A DNA stretch of 64,000 nt from Arthrobacter sp. StoSoilB22 (lineage in GTDB: Bacteria; Actinomycetota; Actinomycetes; Actinomycetales; Micrococcaceae), in contig NZ_AP024652.1 in NCBI RefSeq assembly GCF_019977315.1, forward strand, positions 992,001 to 1,056,000, written 5' to 3'. The first letter of the stretch is position 1; the number at the start of each line of letters is the position of its first letter. A model generated the notes under the pieces. That model had not been told where the DNA came from. It saw only the letters and a list, made by a program, of their open reading frames with translations, and made no database searches. Positions 8,210 to 16,627 of the stretch are shown here, piece by piece. The translations under genes were made by a program, and so were the position numbers.

Positions 8210-9487
8210 ATGGAGGACTCATACCCAGTCATCATTGTCGGTGCCGGATTCGCGGGTGTTGCAGCTGCAAAAGAGCTGGGCCGCAAGGGCGTTCGTGTCT
8301 TGCTGATCGACTCAAATAACTATCACCAGTTCCAGCCGCTCCTCTATCAAGTGGCAACCTCGCAAATTGGGGTTTCGGCCATTGCCCGGCCACTGCGTTC
8401 CGTTTTCCGGCGCTACAAAAGTGTCAAAGTTCTGACCTCGAAGGTTGACGCCGTTAACGCCGCGGAGCGAGTGGTCAGGACTACTGATGGCCGCGTCTTC
8501 CACGCCGAAATCCTGGTCATCGCGGTGGGGGCGGTCCCGAACTTCTTCGATACACCTGGAGCAGAAGAGTATGCCTTCCCGCTGTATTCCGTCACAGATG
8601 CGACGAAGCTGGGGAGCGGCCTCACCCGCTTGTTGGACCAAGCCGATAGGAACCCGGACGGGTCTGTGGACGTAGTGGTGGTGGGCGGCGGACCCACCGG
8701 AGTTGAAACGGCCGGGGCAATGGCCGAGAACGTTAAGTACGTGGTTAGCAAGTACTTCTCGCCGGAACTCGCGGCACGCTGCAGGGTTCATTTGGTGGAC
8801 ATGGTGCCCACAGTCCTGAACATGTTTTCCAAGAAGTCGCAGAGCTACGCCACCGATCATTTGAAGAAGGTGGGCGTCCAACTCCACATGGGAGTGGGAG
8901 TGACGGAGGTACGGAAAGACGGAGTGACCCTGGCTGACGGAAGCTCCGTGCCCGGGCAAATTGTGGTGTGGGCCGGCGGTTTGAAAGCAGGGGACCTCAT
9001 TGGCGGTTCGGGCTTGACCCAGGGGAGGGGAGGTCGCGTTGACGTCAAGACGGACCTGACTGCCCCTGGCGTTGAGGGCGTGTATGTCATCGGGGATTGC
9101 GCCAACATCACCGATTCAACGGGGGCAAAATTGCCCCAGCTGGGTTCGGTGGCTCAACAGGCCGGAAAATGGGCCGCGTCGAACATTCTCGCGGATCTCA
9201 AGGGCGAGAACCGCGCTCCGTTCCGGTACGTCGACAAAGGCTATATGGCGATGGTGGGTCGTGGCGCTGCAGTGGCAGAGCTGGGCCGCAAGCGAATCCA
9301 ACTCCAAGGCATCCTGGCCTTCTTGTCTTGGCTGTTGGTCCACCTCGCCCTTTTGTCCGGGCTCCAGCAGAAAATCCGGGCTCTCTTCTCCTGGCTTAAC
9401 GGATACATCCTTCACAGCCCTGCACAGGTGGTAGTCAGCGGGCCCACTGAGAAGGAAACAACGGAGCAGGATCCGCCCAGCACTTGA
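8210..9487 (+). CDS. ndh: Type II NADH:quinone oxidoreductase
   Basis: A 425-residue FAD enzyme that passes electrons from NADH to menaquinone without pumping protons. PVIIVGAGFAGVAAAKELG is the FAD dinucleotide fold, and NNYHQFQPLLYQVATSQI is the NDH-2 signature after the first fold. VDVVVVGGGPTGVETAG is the NADH-binding fold, and VYVIGDCANI and LPQLGSVAQQAGKWAASNI close the flavin site. A C-terminal hydrophobic segment (GILAFLSWLLVHLALLSGL, about residues 365-385) anchors it to the membrane. Start and length are normal. It is transcribed divergently from the phosphatase/nnrD operon, 132 bases away. Confidence 0.92.
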   Translation: MEDSYPVIIVGAGFAGVAAAKELGRKGVRVLLIDSNNYHQFQPLLYQVATSQIGVSAIARPLRSVFRRYKSVKVLTSKVDAVNAAERVVRTTDGRVFHAEILVIAVGAVPNFFDTPGAEEYAFPLYSVTDATKLGSGLTRLLDQADRNPDGSVDVVVVGGGPTGVETAGAMAENVKYVVSKYFSPELAARCRVHLVDMVPTVLNMFSKKSQSYATDHLKKVGVQLHMGVGVTEVRKDGVTLADGSSVPGQIVVWAGGLKAGDLIGGSGLTQGRGGRVDVKTDLTAPGVEGVYVIGDCANITDSTGAKLPQLGSVAQQAGKWAASNILADLKGENRAPFRYVDKGYMAMVGRGAAVAELGRKRIQLQGILAFLSWLLVHLALLSGLQQKIRALFSWLNGYILHSPAQVVVSGPTEKETTEQDPPST

Positions 9488-9643
9488 GCCCCGCACGACG
9501 TTTTACTCGTAATGAATGGTTTATTGCAGTGCGGCGAGCACGCACCACAGGAACATCCGAACCACGCGCGGCTCGGCTCCGCGAAACATCCCCCATGCAC
9601 TCATTCTGGGAAGATAACAGGAGGAACCCAAACAAGGAGCATC

Positions 9644-10105
9644 ATGACACTCAAAGAACGCCTCAAGGCGGACGTCGTCGACCATATGAAGGCGGGCAAC
9701 AAGCTTGCGTTGACCACTGTGCGCAACGTGCTGGGTGAGATCACCACCCGTGAGAAGTCAGGCAAGACGCCGGTTGAGCTCGACGACGCACAGGTCACCT
9801 CGCTGCTTCAGAAGGAAGTCGCAAAGCGGCGGGATACGGCTCGGATCTACACCGAGGCGGGCGAGGCAGATCGGGCCGCAGCCGAGGTGGCGGAGGCCGA
9901 AATCATCGAAGCCTACCTGCCAAAAGCTCTTACCCGAGAAGAAGTGGAAGCAATCGTTGACGATGCCGTGGAGGCACTGAAAGCTGATGGCCAAGAGCTG
10001 TCCATGCGTTCCATAGGAGCCGTGATGAAGCCCGTCACTGCCAAGGTTGCTGGACGGTTTGATGGCAAGACTGTCAGCGAGATCGTGCGGGGACGCCTTG
10101 CGTAG
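9644..10105 (+). CDS. GatB/YqeY domain protein
   Basis: A 153-residue protein starting MTLKERLKADVVDHMKAGN, with AAGGAG six bases before the ATG. An in-frame ATG 132 bases upstream lacks support. The helical body RLKADVVDHMKAGNKLALTT, LQKEVAKRRDTARIYTEAG, EIIEAYLPKALTREEV and SIGAVMKPVTAKVAGRFDG is typical of YqeY. This family shares its fold with the tRNA-binding tail of GatB but stands alone, and its role is unproven. It follows ndh on the same strand after a 156-base gap and is convergent with the DUF72 gene two bases beyond its stop. Confidence 0.88.
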   Translation: MTLKERLKADVVDHMKAGNKLALTTVRNVLGEITTREKSGKTPVELDDAQVTSLLQKEVAKRRDTARIYTEAGEADRAAAEVAEAEIIEAYLPKALTREEVEAIVDDAVEALKADGQELSMRSIGAVMKPVTAKVAGRFDGKTVSEIVRGRLA

Positions 10106-10107
10106 AG

Positions 10108-10839
10108 TCAACTGACCCCAAGCAGCCACCGCAGAGTGTCAGCGTTGCGCACGGCGTAACCACCGCCGTCGTTGTTGAAGTAGACGTACACGTCCTTGCC
10201 GTAGCCGTCCCACTCGCGAATCCGGTCCGCCCACCATCGCAGATCATCATCGGAGTATGAGCCGCCGTAGAGGTGCTCATGGTCCGGGCCGTGCAGACGA
10301 ACGTACACGAATGGTGCGGTGGCCCGGAGGATGCACGGCAGATGGGCGCCGCTCATGATGCAGTAGGCTGCGCCTCGGCGCTCCAGTAGGGCGTAGACGT
10401 CCGGGTGGTCCCAACTGTCATGCCGAAACTCGATGGCGACGCGAACCCACTGCGGAAGCGTGGCCAGGAAGTAGTCGAGCCGGGCGTCGTCGCGTTGAAA
10501 ATCAGGTGGAAGCTGGACCAGGAGTACAGCCCTTTTGTCGCCGAGTTCGTGCCAGCAGCGGACGATCCGTTCCACCCAAACTTCGGGACTATAGAGCTTC
10601 TTGCCGTGCGTAAGACCGCGTGGCGCTTTCACCGACATGGCAAAGCCAGCAGGGAGCCGCTCCCTCCAATTCGCGAAGGACGTATCGCGAGGCCACCGGT
10701 AAAAACTTGCGTTTAGCTCAACCGTGCTAAATCGCGCCGTGTAGTGGGCCAGGCGCTTGGCCGCGGGAAGACTCGGGGGATACAGCACGTCCTCCCAATG
10801 GTCGTAGCTCCAGCCCGAGGTGCCAATGCGGATGCCCAT
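10108..10839 (-). CDS. DUF72 domain TIM-barrel protein
   Basis: A 243-residue protein of the YecE/DUF72 family. Characteristic segments are IRIGTSGWSYDHWEDVLYPP at the N-terminus, FSTVELNASFYRWP, FAMSVKAPRGLTHGKKL, VAIEFRHDSW and APFVYVRLHGPD. The C-terminal DVYVYFNNDGGGYAVRNA motif holds the conserved asparagine-aspartate pair. The fold is a TIM barrel resembling metal-dependent isomerases and endonucleases, but the enzymatic activity of the family is unknown. It terminates only two bases from the YqeY stop, so a shared bidirectional terminator or read-through is expected. Confidence 0.88.
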   Translation of the reverse strand: MGIRIGTSGWSYDHWEDVLYPPSLPAAKRLAHYTARFSTVELNASFYRWPRDTSFANWRERLPAGFAMSVKAPRGLTHGKKLYSPEVWVERIVRCWHELGDKRAVLLVQLPPDFQRDDARLDYFLATLPQWVRVAIEFRHDSWDHPDVYALLERRGAAYCIMSGAHLPCILRATAPFVYVRLHGPDHEHLYGGSYSDDDLRWWADRIREWDGYGKDVYVYFNNDGGGYAVRNADTLRWLLGVS

Positions 10840-10904
10840 GATGTGGATGGTAGCGGGATTCTGGGCCGAAAGGGTGGTGGCTTGGGCGGCTCACGGTGCT
10901 GGCC

Positions 10905-10910
10905 TAGACT
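10905..10910 (+). promoter_or_regulatory. Candidate -10 box for the 10942 gene
   Basis: TAGACT in the context GGCCTAGACTCAG fits the TANNNT consensus and lies 32 bases before the ATG at 10942, leaving a short leader that contains a GGGGGA ribosome binding site. Confidence 0.4.
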
Positions 10911-10941
10911 CAGAGGGCCAAATCCGGTTGATGGGGGAACC

Positions 10942-11814
10942 ATGGAGAATCAGGCCAATTCTGCTGCGCAAGAGACAGATGATCAGCCCGACCGCAAGGT
11001 GACGGGCCCTGTTCCACCGGAATGGCTGGGGCCGGTCCTTGCCCTCGCTGCCTTCGCCTCGATGGTCATTGGCTCGATCATTCAGGGAGGAATCCTTCTG
11101 GGGGTTATCGGATCGCCACTTCTCCTTGCTTTTCTTATTTACGTCTTCTTGAGGAGATGGGCGAGGCGCACCAAGGGGTATATCGGTCTTGGAATCGTTT
11201 TATTGCTCATCGTCAGCGCCATTTCCTCCCAAGGAAGAGGCACCGTCGACCCTATGTACTCCCTCCTTGCGCACATACTTGGACCCTTACTGGCCGTCGC
11301 GGCCGCCTGGTGTTTCCGCCAGCGCGCTCCTCTGACGCCCGCAGCCGTTGCGCGGTCCGGACCATCCTCCGCCGGGGCGCCGGGTGGGCTGCATAGCTCC
11401 ATCGACGCCATGCAGAACATCACCGCGGTTCTAGTTGAACTGTTCCCCACCCTCCCGCCGACGTGGTCTTCGGCGTGGCTGGAATTCAGGGAAATCGGCT
11501 CTCATCGCGAATGCGTCTTCAACGTCGAAACGGCAGGGGCGCGGTTCACCACGGAAGTCCCAGCACACTTGGCTGACCAGATGTCTGAGGCCAGGAACAT
11601 CATGCGCGGCCCCGGAGGCAATACGTGGTTCGCGGCCACCATTACACTCAATCCAGCGGATCCCGGGAGTTACCAAACCGATTTCAATTACGACAAAGAA
11701 CCGGAATGGCTCACCGAGCCGACGAAGGCCGCGTGCCTCAGTGAAACGCGTCGGATCCGAAAGCTTGGCACACTCCCTGGATGGGCACATCAGCGGATGG
11801 GCTCCGTCAAATAA
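10942..11814 (+). CDS. Membrane protein with soluble C-terminal domain, unknown
   Basis: A 290-residue protein starting MENQANSAAQETDD, with GGGGGA 5 bases before the ATG. Hydrophobic segments at about residues 30-75 (two helices), 85-103 and 115-133 suggest four membrane passes. They are followed by a proline/alanine-rich linker. The soluble domain from about residue 160 to the end (MQNITAVLVELFPTLPPTWS, VFNVETAGARFTTEV, WFAATITLNPADPGSYQTDF, WLTEPTKAACLSETRRIRK) resembles the small domains that also occur in immunity-type proteins, though no family can be named. It immediately precedes the toxin-immunity array but is on the opposite strand. Confidence 0.65.
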   Translation: MENQANSAAQETDDQPDRKVTGPVPPEWLGPVLALAAFASMVIGSIIQGGILLGVIGSPLLLAFLIYVFLRRWARRTKGYIGLGIVLLLIVSAISSQGRGTVDPMYSLLAHILGPLLAVAAAWCFRQRAPLTPAAVARSGPSSAGAPGGLHSSIDAMQNITAVLVELFPTLPPTWSSAWLEFREIGSHRECVFNVETAGARFTTEVPAHLADQMSEARNIMRGPGGNTWFAATITLNPADPGSYQTDFNYDKEPEWLTEPTKAACLSETRRIRKLGTLPGWAHQRMGSVK

Positions 11815-12059
11815 TCCGCCAGTCGCTAGGCTAAGGACCCTGCGAAACACTGTTTTTGGGTGACCCGGCTGGCAGCGACCCACGATGACGGACTCCGAGA
11901 CCCCTATGCAGCCTCACCGCGTAATTTACGAATTGACATTTCGACGACGGCGCCATCGTTGGGTGGGTAGCGGCTCCACATGATCGGTCGTCCCTTTTCG
12001 CAGGTCTGGATCACGGCTGGTTTTGCTTGGCGAGGCCTGTGCCGTTCGCCGGGTTGGGG

Positions 12060-12704
12060 TTAGCTGCCGAAGAGTTTCTTGCCGATCTTCGCGAAGATAC
12101 CCGGTTCCTTGGATGGGTCTATGATTTCAGGTTGGACGGAGAAGTCGGTGCCATTTTCGGTGACAGGAAGGCGTTTGTTGGCCCACTCGACCATTTGCAG
12201 TTGGGGGTTGTAGACGGGTGGTGTGATGCCTTCGGCGCGGAACACCGTCCACATCCACTGCGGTATGTTGTCCAGCGTTCTCGGGAACGCTTTCAGATCC
12301 TGGAACAATGTCAGTGCGTCCGCCGGACGATCGGGGATGGTTGTTTCATGGGCGAGTCTGAGGAGTTCCACGTCGAAGACCTCAAGTCTGCCGTCCGAAT
12401 CTGGATAGAGATAGACCTTGCAGCTGGTCCACGTTCCGGCCCCCAGCACATACGACTCGCGGCGGATTTGCTTGAGCCACTGACTCATTGCCTCTCGTGA
12501 GAAATCCAAGGAAAAACTGCGCGCCCCCCAAACACCATCCCGCAAGATTTCCTCTGTCCGTCGAGACCATGCCTGATGGATCACGGAGGTGCTTACGACT
12601 TCCTGGGCGCAGGAGCCAAGGCCGCCTTCTTTGAATGTTTCAACTTGCAGGCGACGGAGGCCAGACGTTACGGACGGGCTCCACGCAAGTTGGCCGCTAC
12701 TCAA
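12060..12704 (-). CDS. Putative immunity protein, module 1
   Basis: A 214-residue protein beginning at TTG 12704 in a TTGA overlap with the toxin-tail stop, with AGGAG upstream. The central GTWTSCKVYLYPDSDGRLEV and FDVELL stretch and the block PRTLDNIPQWMWTVFRAEG, then PPVYNPQLQMVEWANKRLPV, are nearly identical to modules 2 and 5. The end DPSKEPGIFAKIGKKLFGS is common to all five. No signal peptide or membrane helix is seen, so it should be cytosolic. Its function as antidote is inferred only from position and pairing; I cannot place it in a named Imm family. It is the most downstream member of the array. Confidence 0.7.
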   Translation of the reverse strand: MSSGQLAWSPSVTSGLRRLQVETFKEGGLGSCAQEVVSTSVIHQAWSRRTEEILRDGVWGARSFSLDFSREAMSQWLKQIRRESYVLGAGTWTSCKVYLYPDSDGRLEVFDVELLRLAHETTIPDRPADALTLFQDLKAFPRTLDNIPQWMWTVFRAEGITPPVYNPQLQMVEWANKRLPVTENGTDFSVQPEIIDPSKEPGIFAKIGKKLFGS

Positions 12705-13142
12705 AATGTCTCCTCTAGGTCCAAGGGCAAATTCGGAAACTCGTGAAACATGGGTGTCTCTGAATCGTACTTGTGCGTGACTTCAATGCTGTCGGGCAGC
12801 CCGGGTTTTGGTCCGGGGACGGCTTCTACCTTTACACGCAAGTCTAGGGTTTGTCCGGTGTCGACGCGGTGGAGGGCCTTGGTCATGAGGTCTCTTTCGA
12901 GTTGGTAGAACGCCAGGGTGTTCGGAGGTACGTTGGGGGTTCCGTGGCCTCTGTTTTGGAACATGAGTTGGGCCAGGAGGTTGGCGCCTTCGCATGGTCC
13001 TGCGAAGAGGGACGCGATGAGGTGGCCACCCGGGGCCGCGACCGCCGACACGGATACCGGCCAGTATCTGCTGCCATGGGGTGCGGTTGATGTCGCCTTG
13101 AGCAGATGAACCTCGACGACGGTGTACGCAGCTCCGCTTCTT
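12701..13142 (-). pseudogene. Frameshifted nuclease-toxin tail, module 1
   Basis: Encodes the end of a toxin C-terminal domain: GGHLIASLFAGPCEGANLLA, LMFQNRGHGTPNVPPN, TLAFYQLERDLMTKALHRVD and a unique tail LPDSIEVTHKYDSETPMFHE. Just upstream, GDINRTPWQQILAGIRVGGRG is in another frame. Compared with module 2, two bases are missing near 13032 (CCCGGGG against CCCTCGTAG). The split falls immediately before the catalytic GGH motif, so no active nuclease can be made. There is no start codon for the upstream part. The AGGAG and overlap with the partner start are retained. Confidence 0.75.
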
Positions 13143-13183
13143 TGGGGAGTTTGGATTGTGGCTGCTTGAGGTGTTGGTGTTGT

Positions 13184-13825
13184 CTAGCCGAAGAGTTTCT
13201 TGCCGATTTTCGCGAAGACGCCTGGTTCTTTGGATGGGTCGATGATTTGGGGTTGGGCGGAGAAGTCGGTGCCGGTTTCGGTGACGGGGAGGCGTTTGTT
13301 GGCCCACTCGACCATTTTGAGTTGTGGGTTGTAGACGGGTGGTGTGATGCCTTCGGCGCGGAACACCGTCCACATCCACTGCGGTATGTTGTCCAGCGTT
13401 CTCGGGAACGCTTTGAGGTCCTGGAACAATGTCAGTGCGTCCGCCGGACGATCAGGAATTCCATCGTCGTTGTCCGGCCTAAAGAGTTCAAAATCGAAGG
13501 TTTCGAGTCTGCCGTCCGAGTCAGGATAGAGGTAGACCTTGCAGCTGGTCCATGTGCCTTTACCTTGGACGTACGACTCGCGGCGGATGTCTTCGAGCCA
13601 ATGTTCCATGGACTCGATGGAGAAGTCTTGAAAACTATGGGCGAAGCCCCATACGCCGTCACGACGGATGTCCTCGCTGCGCCGGCTCCAGGCCCGATGC
13701 ATCACGGTCGTGCTGATGATTTCTTCAGCACCGAATCCTAGGCCGCCTTCGGCAAAAGCCTCTGCGCGCAGTCTTTGAAGACCAGTGACCACTTCTACCC
13801 CAGAAATTCGTGTTCCAATCATCAT
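13184..13825 (-). CDS. Putative immunity protein, module 2
   Basis: A 213-residue protein with an ATG start at 13825 overlapping the toxin-tail TGA (GAATGATG). The residues after position 75 are almost identical to modules 1 and 5, including FPRTLDNIPQWMWTVFRAEG, VYNPQLKMVEWANKRLPVTE and GTDFSAQPQIIDPSKEPGVF. The N-terminal third (ISGVEVVTGLQRLRAEAFAE, GLGFGAEEIISTTVMHRAWS) is distinct. A variable amino half on a conserved carboxy half would fit an antidote whose specificity surface lies in its first domain (inference). It is probably cytosolic. Confidence 0.7.
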   Translation of the reverse strand: MMIGTRISGVEVVTGLQRLRAEAFAEGGLGFGAEEIISTTVMHRAWSRRSEDIRRDGVWGFAHSFQDFSIESMEHWLEDIRRESYVQGKGTWTSCKVYLYPDSDGRLETFDFELFRPDNDDGIPDRPADALTLFQDLKAFPRTLDNIPQWMWTVFRAEGITPPVYNPQLKMVEWANKRLPVTETGTDFSAQPQIIDPSKEPGVFAKIGKKLFG

Positions 13826-14271
13826 TCGAATGCCTCCTCGGAAAGTGGAAGGTCGGGAAAATGTTCTGACCTTTTTTCTCCGGAGCCGAACCAGTGAGTG
13901 ACCTTTGACGATTCAGGCAGTCCGGGTTTTGGTCCGGGGACGGCTTCTACTTTTAGCTGTAAGTTTAGGGGTTGTCCGGTGTCGACGCGGTGGAGGGCGT
14001 TGGTCATTAGCTCTCGTTCGAGTTGGTAGAAGGCCAGGGTGTTGGCGGGTAAGTTGGGGGTTCCGTGGCCGCGGTTTTGGAACATGAGTTGGGCCAGGAG
14101 GTTGGCGCCTTCTCCTGGTCCTGCGAAGAGGGATGCGATGAGGTGGCCACCCTCGTAGCCGCGACCGCCGACACGGATACCGGCCAGTATCTGCTGCCAT
14201 GCGCTGCGGTTGATGTCGCCTTTGAGCAGTCCGGTGATGTGAGCCTCGACGACGGCGTACGCAGCTCGGCT
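13822..14271 (-). pseudogene. Orphan nuclease-toxin tail without start codon, module 2
   Basis: An open frame of about 149 codons bounded upstream by a stop near 14272. It reads AAYAVVEAHITGLLKGDINR, SAWQQILAGIRVGGRGYEGG, HLIASLFAGPGEGANLLAQL and then MFQNRGHGTPNLPANTLAFY to a unique end WFGSGEKRSEHFPDLPLSEE. The nuclease motif is intact, but no ATG, GTG or TTG precedes it. Only a fragment from the internal ATG at 14085 could be translated on its own. It is best seen as a silent donor cassette that could be spliced onto the full-length toxin at the conserved VEAHITGLLKGDINR stretch. Confidence 0.75.
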
Positions 14272-14348
14272 TCACCGCAAAGCTTGGATTGTGGCTGCTC
14301 TTTGTGACTGTTAGTGCTGACGGGCGCTCCGTCCGGCGTTGGTGCTGG

Positions 14349-15023
14349 CTATCCGCCGAAGAGTTTTTTGCCGATCTTCGCGAAGACGCCTGGTTCCCTG
14401 GATGGGTCAATAATCTCCGGTTCGACAGAGAAATCCGTGCCACTGTCGGTGACGGGGAGGCGTTTGTTGTCCCAATCGACAGTATTTAGTTGGGGGTTGT
14501 ACACCGGGGGCGTCTGAGCATCTGTACGCAGAGCAGTCCACATCCATTCCTGAATATTGTCTAATGTGCGGGGAAATGTCAGGAGATCCATCTTGACGGC
14601 CTGCCCTGATGCTGGGCCGGTGGAATCTTTCGGATCACCGAACATGCCGCGAGTCAGAATCTCGTAGTCGAATGCCTCTATGCGCCCTTCGTTGGACGGG
14701 AAAAGGAATACTCTGAAGGTTTTCCATGTGCCGAGGCCTGGAACATAGAGTTCACGTCTGACTTCCATCAGCCAGTAGTCAAGGAGCTCGGGTGGGAAAT
14801 CGGTTTGCCAGTCCCGACCACCCCACTGACCGTCGCGGCAAACATCGACGTAGCGCCTCGATGTATCTTGAAACATCAGCGAGGTGCTTATGACTTCCTG
14901 TGCGCCGAAGCCTAGTCCGGCCTTGGAGAAAGTATGCTCCTGGAGGCGAGCTAGTCCCTGTCGAATTAGAGGGCTATCCACCACGGAATCTTGCATCAGG
15001 GCCTCACTATTTCGGGGACTCAA
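14349..15023 (-). CDS. Putative immunity protein, module 3
   Basis: Up to 224 residues from TTG 15023, or 215 from the internal ATG at 14996. The longer form overlaps the module 3 toxin-tail stop by 17 bases. It is more divergent than modules 1, 2 and 5: GTWKTFRVFLFPSNEGRIEA with FDYEILTRG replaces the WTSCKVYLYPDSDG version, and PRTLDNIQEWMWTALRTDAQ replaces the usual IPQWMWTVFRAEG. The closing block NTVDWDNKRLPVTDSGTDFS then DPSREPGVFAKIGKKLFGG is retained. The DNA here is visibly poorer in GC than the neighbours, which supports an independent origin before joining the array. Confidence 0.68.
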   Translation of the reverse strand: MSPRNSEALMQDSVVDSPLIRQGLARLQEHTFSKAGLGFGAQEVISTSLMFQDTSRRYVDVCRDGQWGGRDWQTDFPPELLDYWLMEVRRELYVPGLGTWKTFRVFLFPSNEGRIEAFDYEILTRGMFGDPKDSTGPASGQAVKMDLLTFPRTLDNIQEWMWTALRTDAQTPPVYNPQLNTVDWDNKRLPVTDSGTDFSVEPEIIDPSREPGVFAKIGKKLFGG

Positions 15024-15513
15024 GATTTGGGAAGAAATAATCTTGAATCAAGTCCTTGTCAAACGAATGGGACACTTTGAGTCCACTGGGCAGACCGGGT
15101 TTTGGTCCTGGGACGGCTTCTACCTTTACACGCAAGTCTAGGGGTTGTCCGGTGTCGACGCGGTGGAGGGCCTTGGTCATCAGCTCTCGTTCGAGTTGGT
15201 AGAACGCCAGGGTGTTGGCGGGTACGTTGGGGGTTCCGTGTCCGCGGTTCTGGAACATGAGTTGGGCCATGAGGTTGGCGCCTTCTCCTGGTCCTGCGAA
15301 GAGGGACGCGATGAGGTGGCCGCCCTCGTAGCCGCGACCGCCTACACGGATACCGGCCAGTATCTGCTGCCATGCGCTGCGGTTGATGTCGCCTCGAGCA
15401 GATGAACCTCGACGACGGCGTACGCGGCTCCGCTTCTTCGGGGAGTTTGGATTGCGGCTGCTCTTTGTGACTGTGTTAGTGCTGACGGGCGCTCCGTCCG
15501 GCGTTGGTGCTGG
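15007..15513 (-). pseudogene. Orphan nuclease-toxin tail without start codon, module 3
   Basis: The toxin frame is open from directly after the module 4 partner's TAG down to 15007, but it contains no start codon before an internal ATG at 15270. It carries GDINRSAWQQILAGIRVGGRG, an intact GYEGGHLIASLFAGPGEG and MAQLMFQNRGHGTPNVPANT, ending in a unique LPSGLKVSHSFDKDLIQDYF. Relative to module 2, about 10 bases are missing just upstream of GDINR (also in module 1), which shifts the VEAHITGLL leader out of frame. It is therefore silent on its own but keeps its active site. Confidence 0.72.
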
Positions 15514-16158
15514 CTATCCGCCGAAGAGTTTTTTGCCGATCTTCGCGAAGACGCCTGGTTCCAGTGTGGGGTCAATGACGACCGGTTCTATGCTGAAATC
15601 AGTTCCTCGGTCGGTAACTTGCCTGCGACGGTTCTTCCAGTCCACAGACTGGAACTCTGGATTGTAGATGGGAGGGATAATTCCTTCAGCTCGAAATATC
15701 TCCGACATCCAGGACGGAATATTGTCTATTGTCCTCGGAAAAGCTTTAAGGTCGCGGGCCCATGTCTTTACGTCCGCCGGCCGGTCCGGGATTTTAGTGG
15801 GCTTCTCGGGCCGTATAATTTCCTCATCGAAAACTTCGATGTAATTATCACCCGATTGTGAAACTCGTATGACGCAGATCGTCCAAGTACCCTGGCCGAC
15901 GACATAGGACGAACGTCTCAGCTCGTACATCCAATTGGTGGTAGCCTCTTCGGAAAAAGTTACCGAAAAGTCCTGACTCTGAGGCACTCCCCGAAGCCAG
16001 GTGGCCTCTGTCATCCGGGACCAACCTGCGTGCAGTACTGCCGATATCTTGATGTCATCAGCAACAAAGCCAGCTCCGCTCGGCGAGAAGGCCTCCTTGT
16101 GTAATCGTTCAAGTCCTGTCGCTACTTGCGGAGAATTAAGTCTGAATGCTTGTGGCAA
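15514..16158 (-). CDS. Putative immunity protein, module 4
   Basis: A 214-residue protein from TTG 16158, three bases after the toxin-tail stop. It is the most divergent of the five: GTWTICVIRVSQSGDNYIEV with FDEEIIRPE in the middle, PRTIDNIPSWMSEIFRAEGI, then PPIYNPEFQSVDWKNRRRQV, ending DPTLEPGVFAKIGKKLFGG. Conserved positions across all five proteins (PRT, DNI, WM, YNP, V-x-W and the GTDFS motif) define the family. Low-GC codons (AAT, ATT, GAA) are frequent. No known Imm family is recognised; the antidote role is inferred from pairing. Confidence 0.68.
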   Translation of the reverse strand: MPQAFRLNSPQVATGLERLHKEAFSPSGAGFVADDIKISAVLHAGWSRMTEATWLRGVPQSQDFSVTFSEEATTNWMYELRRSSYVVGQGTWTICVIRVSQSGDNYIEVFDEEIIRPEKPTKIPDRPADVKTWARDLKAFPRTIDNIPSWMSEIFRAEGIIPPIYNPEFQSVDWKNRRRQVTDRGTDFSIEPVVIDPTLEPGVFAKIGKKLFGG

Positions 16159-16161
16159 TTT

Positions 16162-16553
16162 CTACTCTTCCGTATCAGGCAAATTATCAAATCTGTTGAT
16201 TTCGATTTCCTCTGTTGAGTCGAACCGATTTCTGACTACCACGCTGCTAGGCAGGCCGGGCTTTGGTCCTGGGACGGCTTCTACCTTCAGACGCAAGTCT
16301 AGGGATTGTCCGGTGTCAACGCGGTGGAGGGCCTTGGTCATGAGGTCTCTTTCGAGTTGATAGAAGGCCAAGGTGTTGGGGGTACCGTGGCCTCTGTTTT
16401 GGAACATGAGTTGGGCCAGGAGGCTAGCGCCTTCGTGTCCGCCGAAGCGGCGGCCGGCAAGTATTTGCCGCTAGGCGCTGCGGTTAATGTCGCATTTGAG
16501 CGGCCCAACAGATTGTGGGGCCTCGACGGCGGCTTACGCAGCTCCGCTTCTTC
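16162..16553 (-). pseudogene. Degenerate nuclease-toxin tail, module 4
   Basis: The most decayed tail. Reading the toxin frame, GDINRSAW is interrupted by TAG in place of the tryptophan codon. About 60 bases that encode the GYEGGHLIASLFAGPG active site are deleted, leaving ILAGRRFGGHEGASLLAQLM. The rest is intact: MFQNRGHGTPNTLAFYQLER (with five residues missing relative to the others), then ALHRVDTGQSLDLRLKVEAV and the unique RNRFDSTEEIEINRFDNLPD. No nuclease activity is possible, yet the paired partner gene remains intact. Confidence 0.78.
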
Positions 16554-16627
16554 ACAAAACTTGGATCGCGGCTGCCCTGGGTGACCGTACTGGTGCGGAC
16601 AGGGCGCGTTCGTGTCCGTATTGAAGC

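Noticed and set aside
12783..13379. 198-codon minus-strand frame across the module 1/2 border
   Set aside because: It mixes the out-of-frame 3' end of the module 2 partner with a frameshifted toxin tail; arginine/proline-rich nonsense except for GDINRTPWQQILAGIRVGGRG, which is discussed under module 1.
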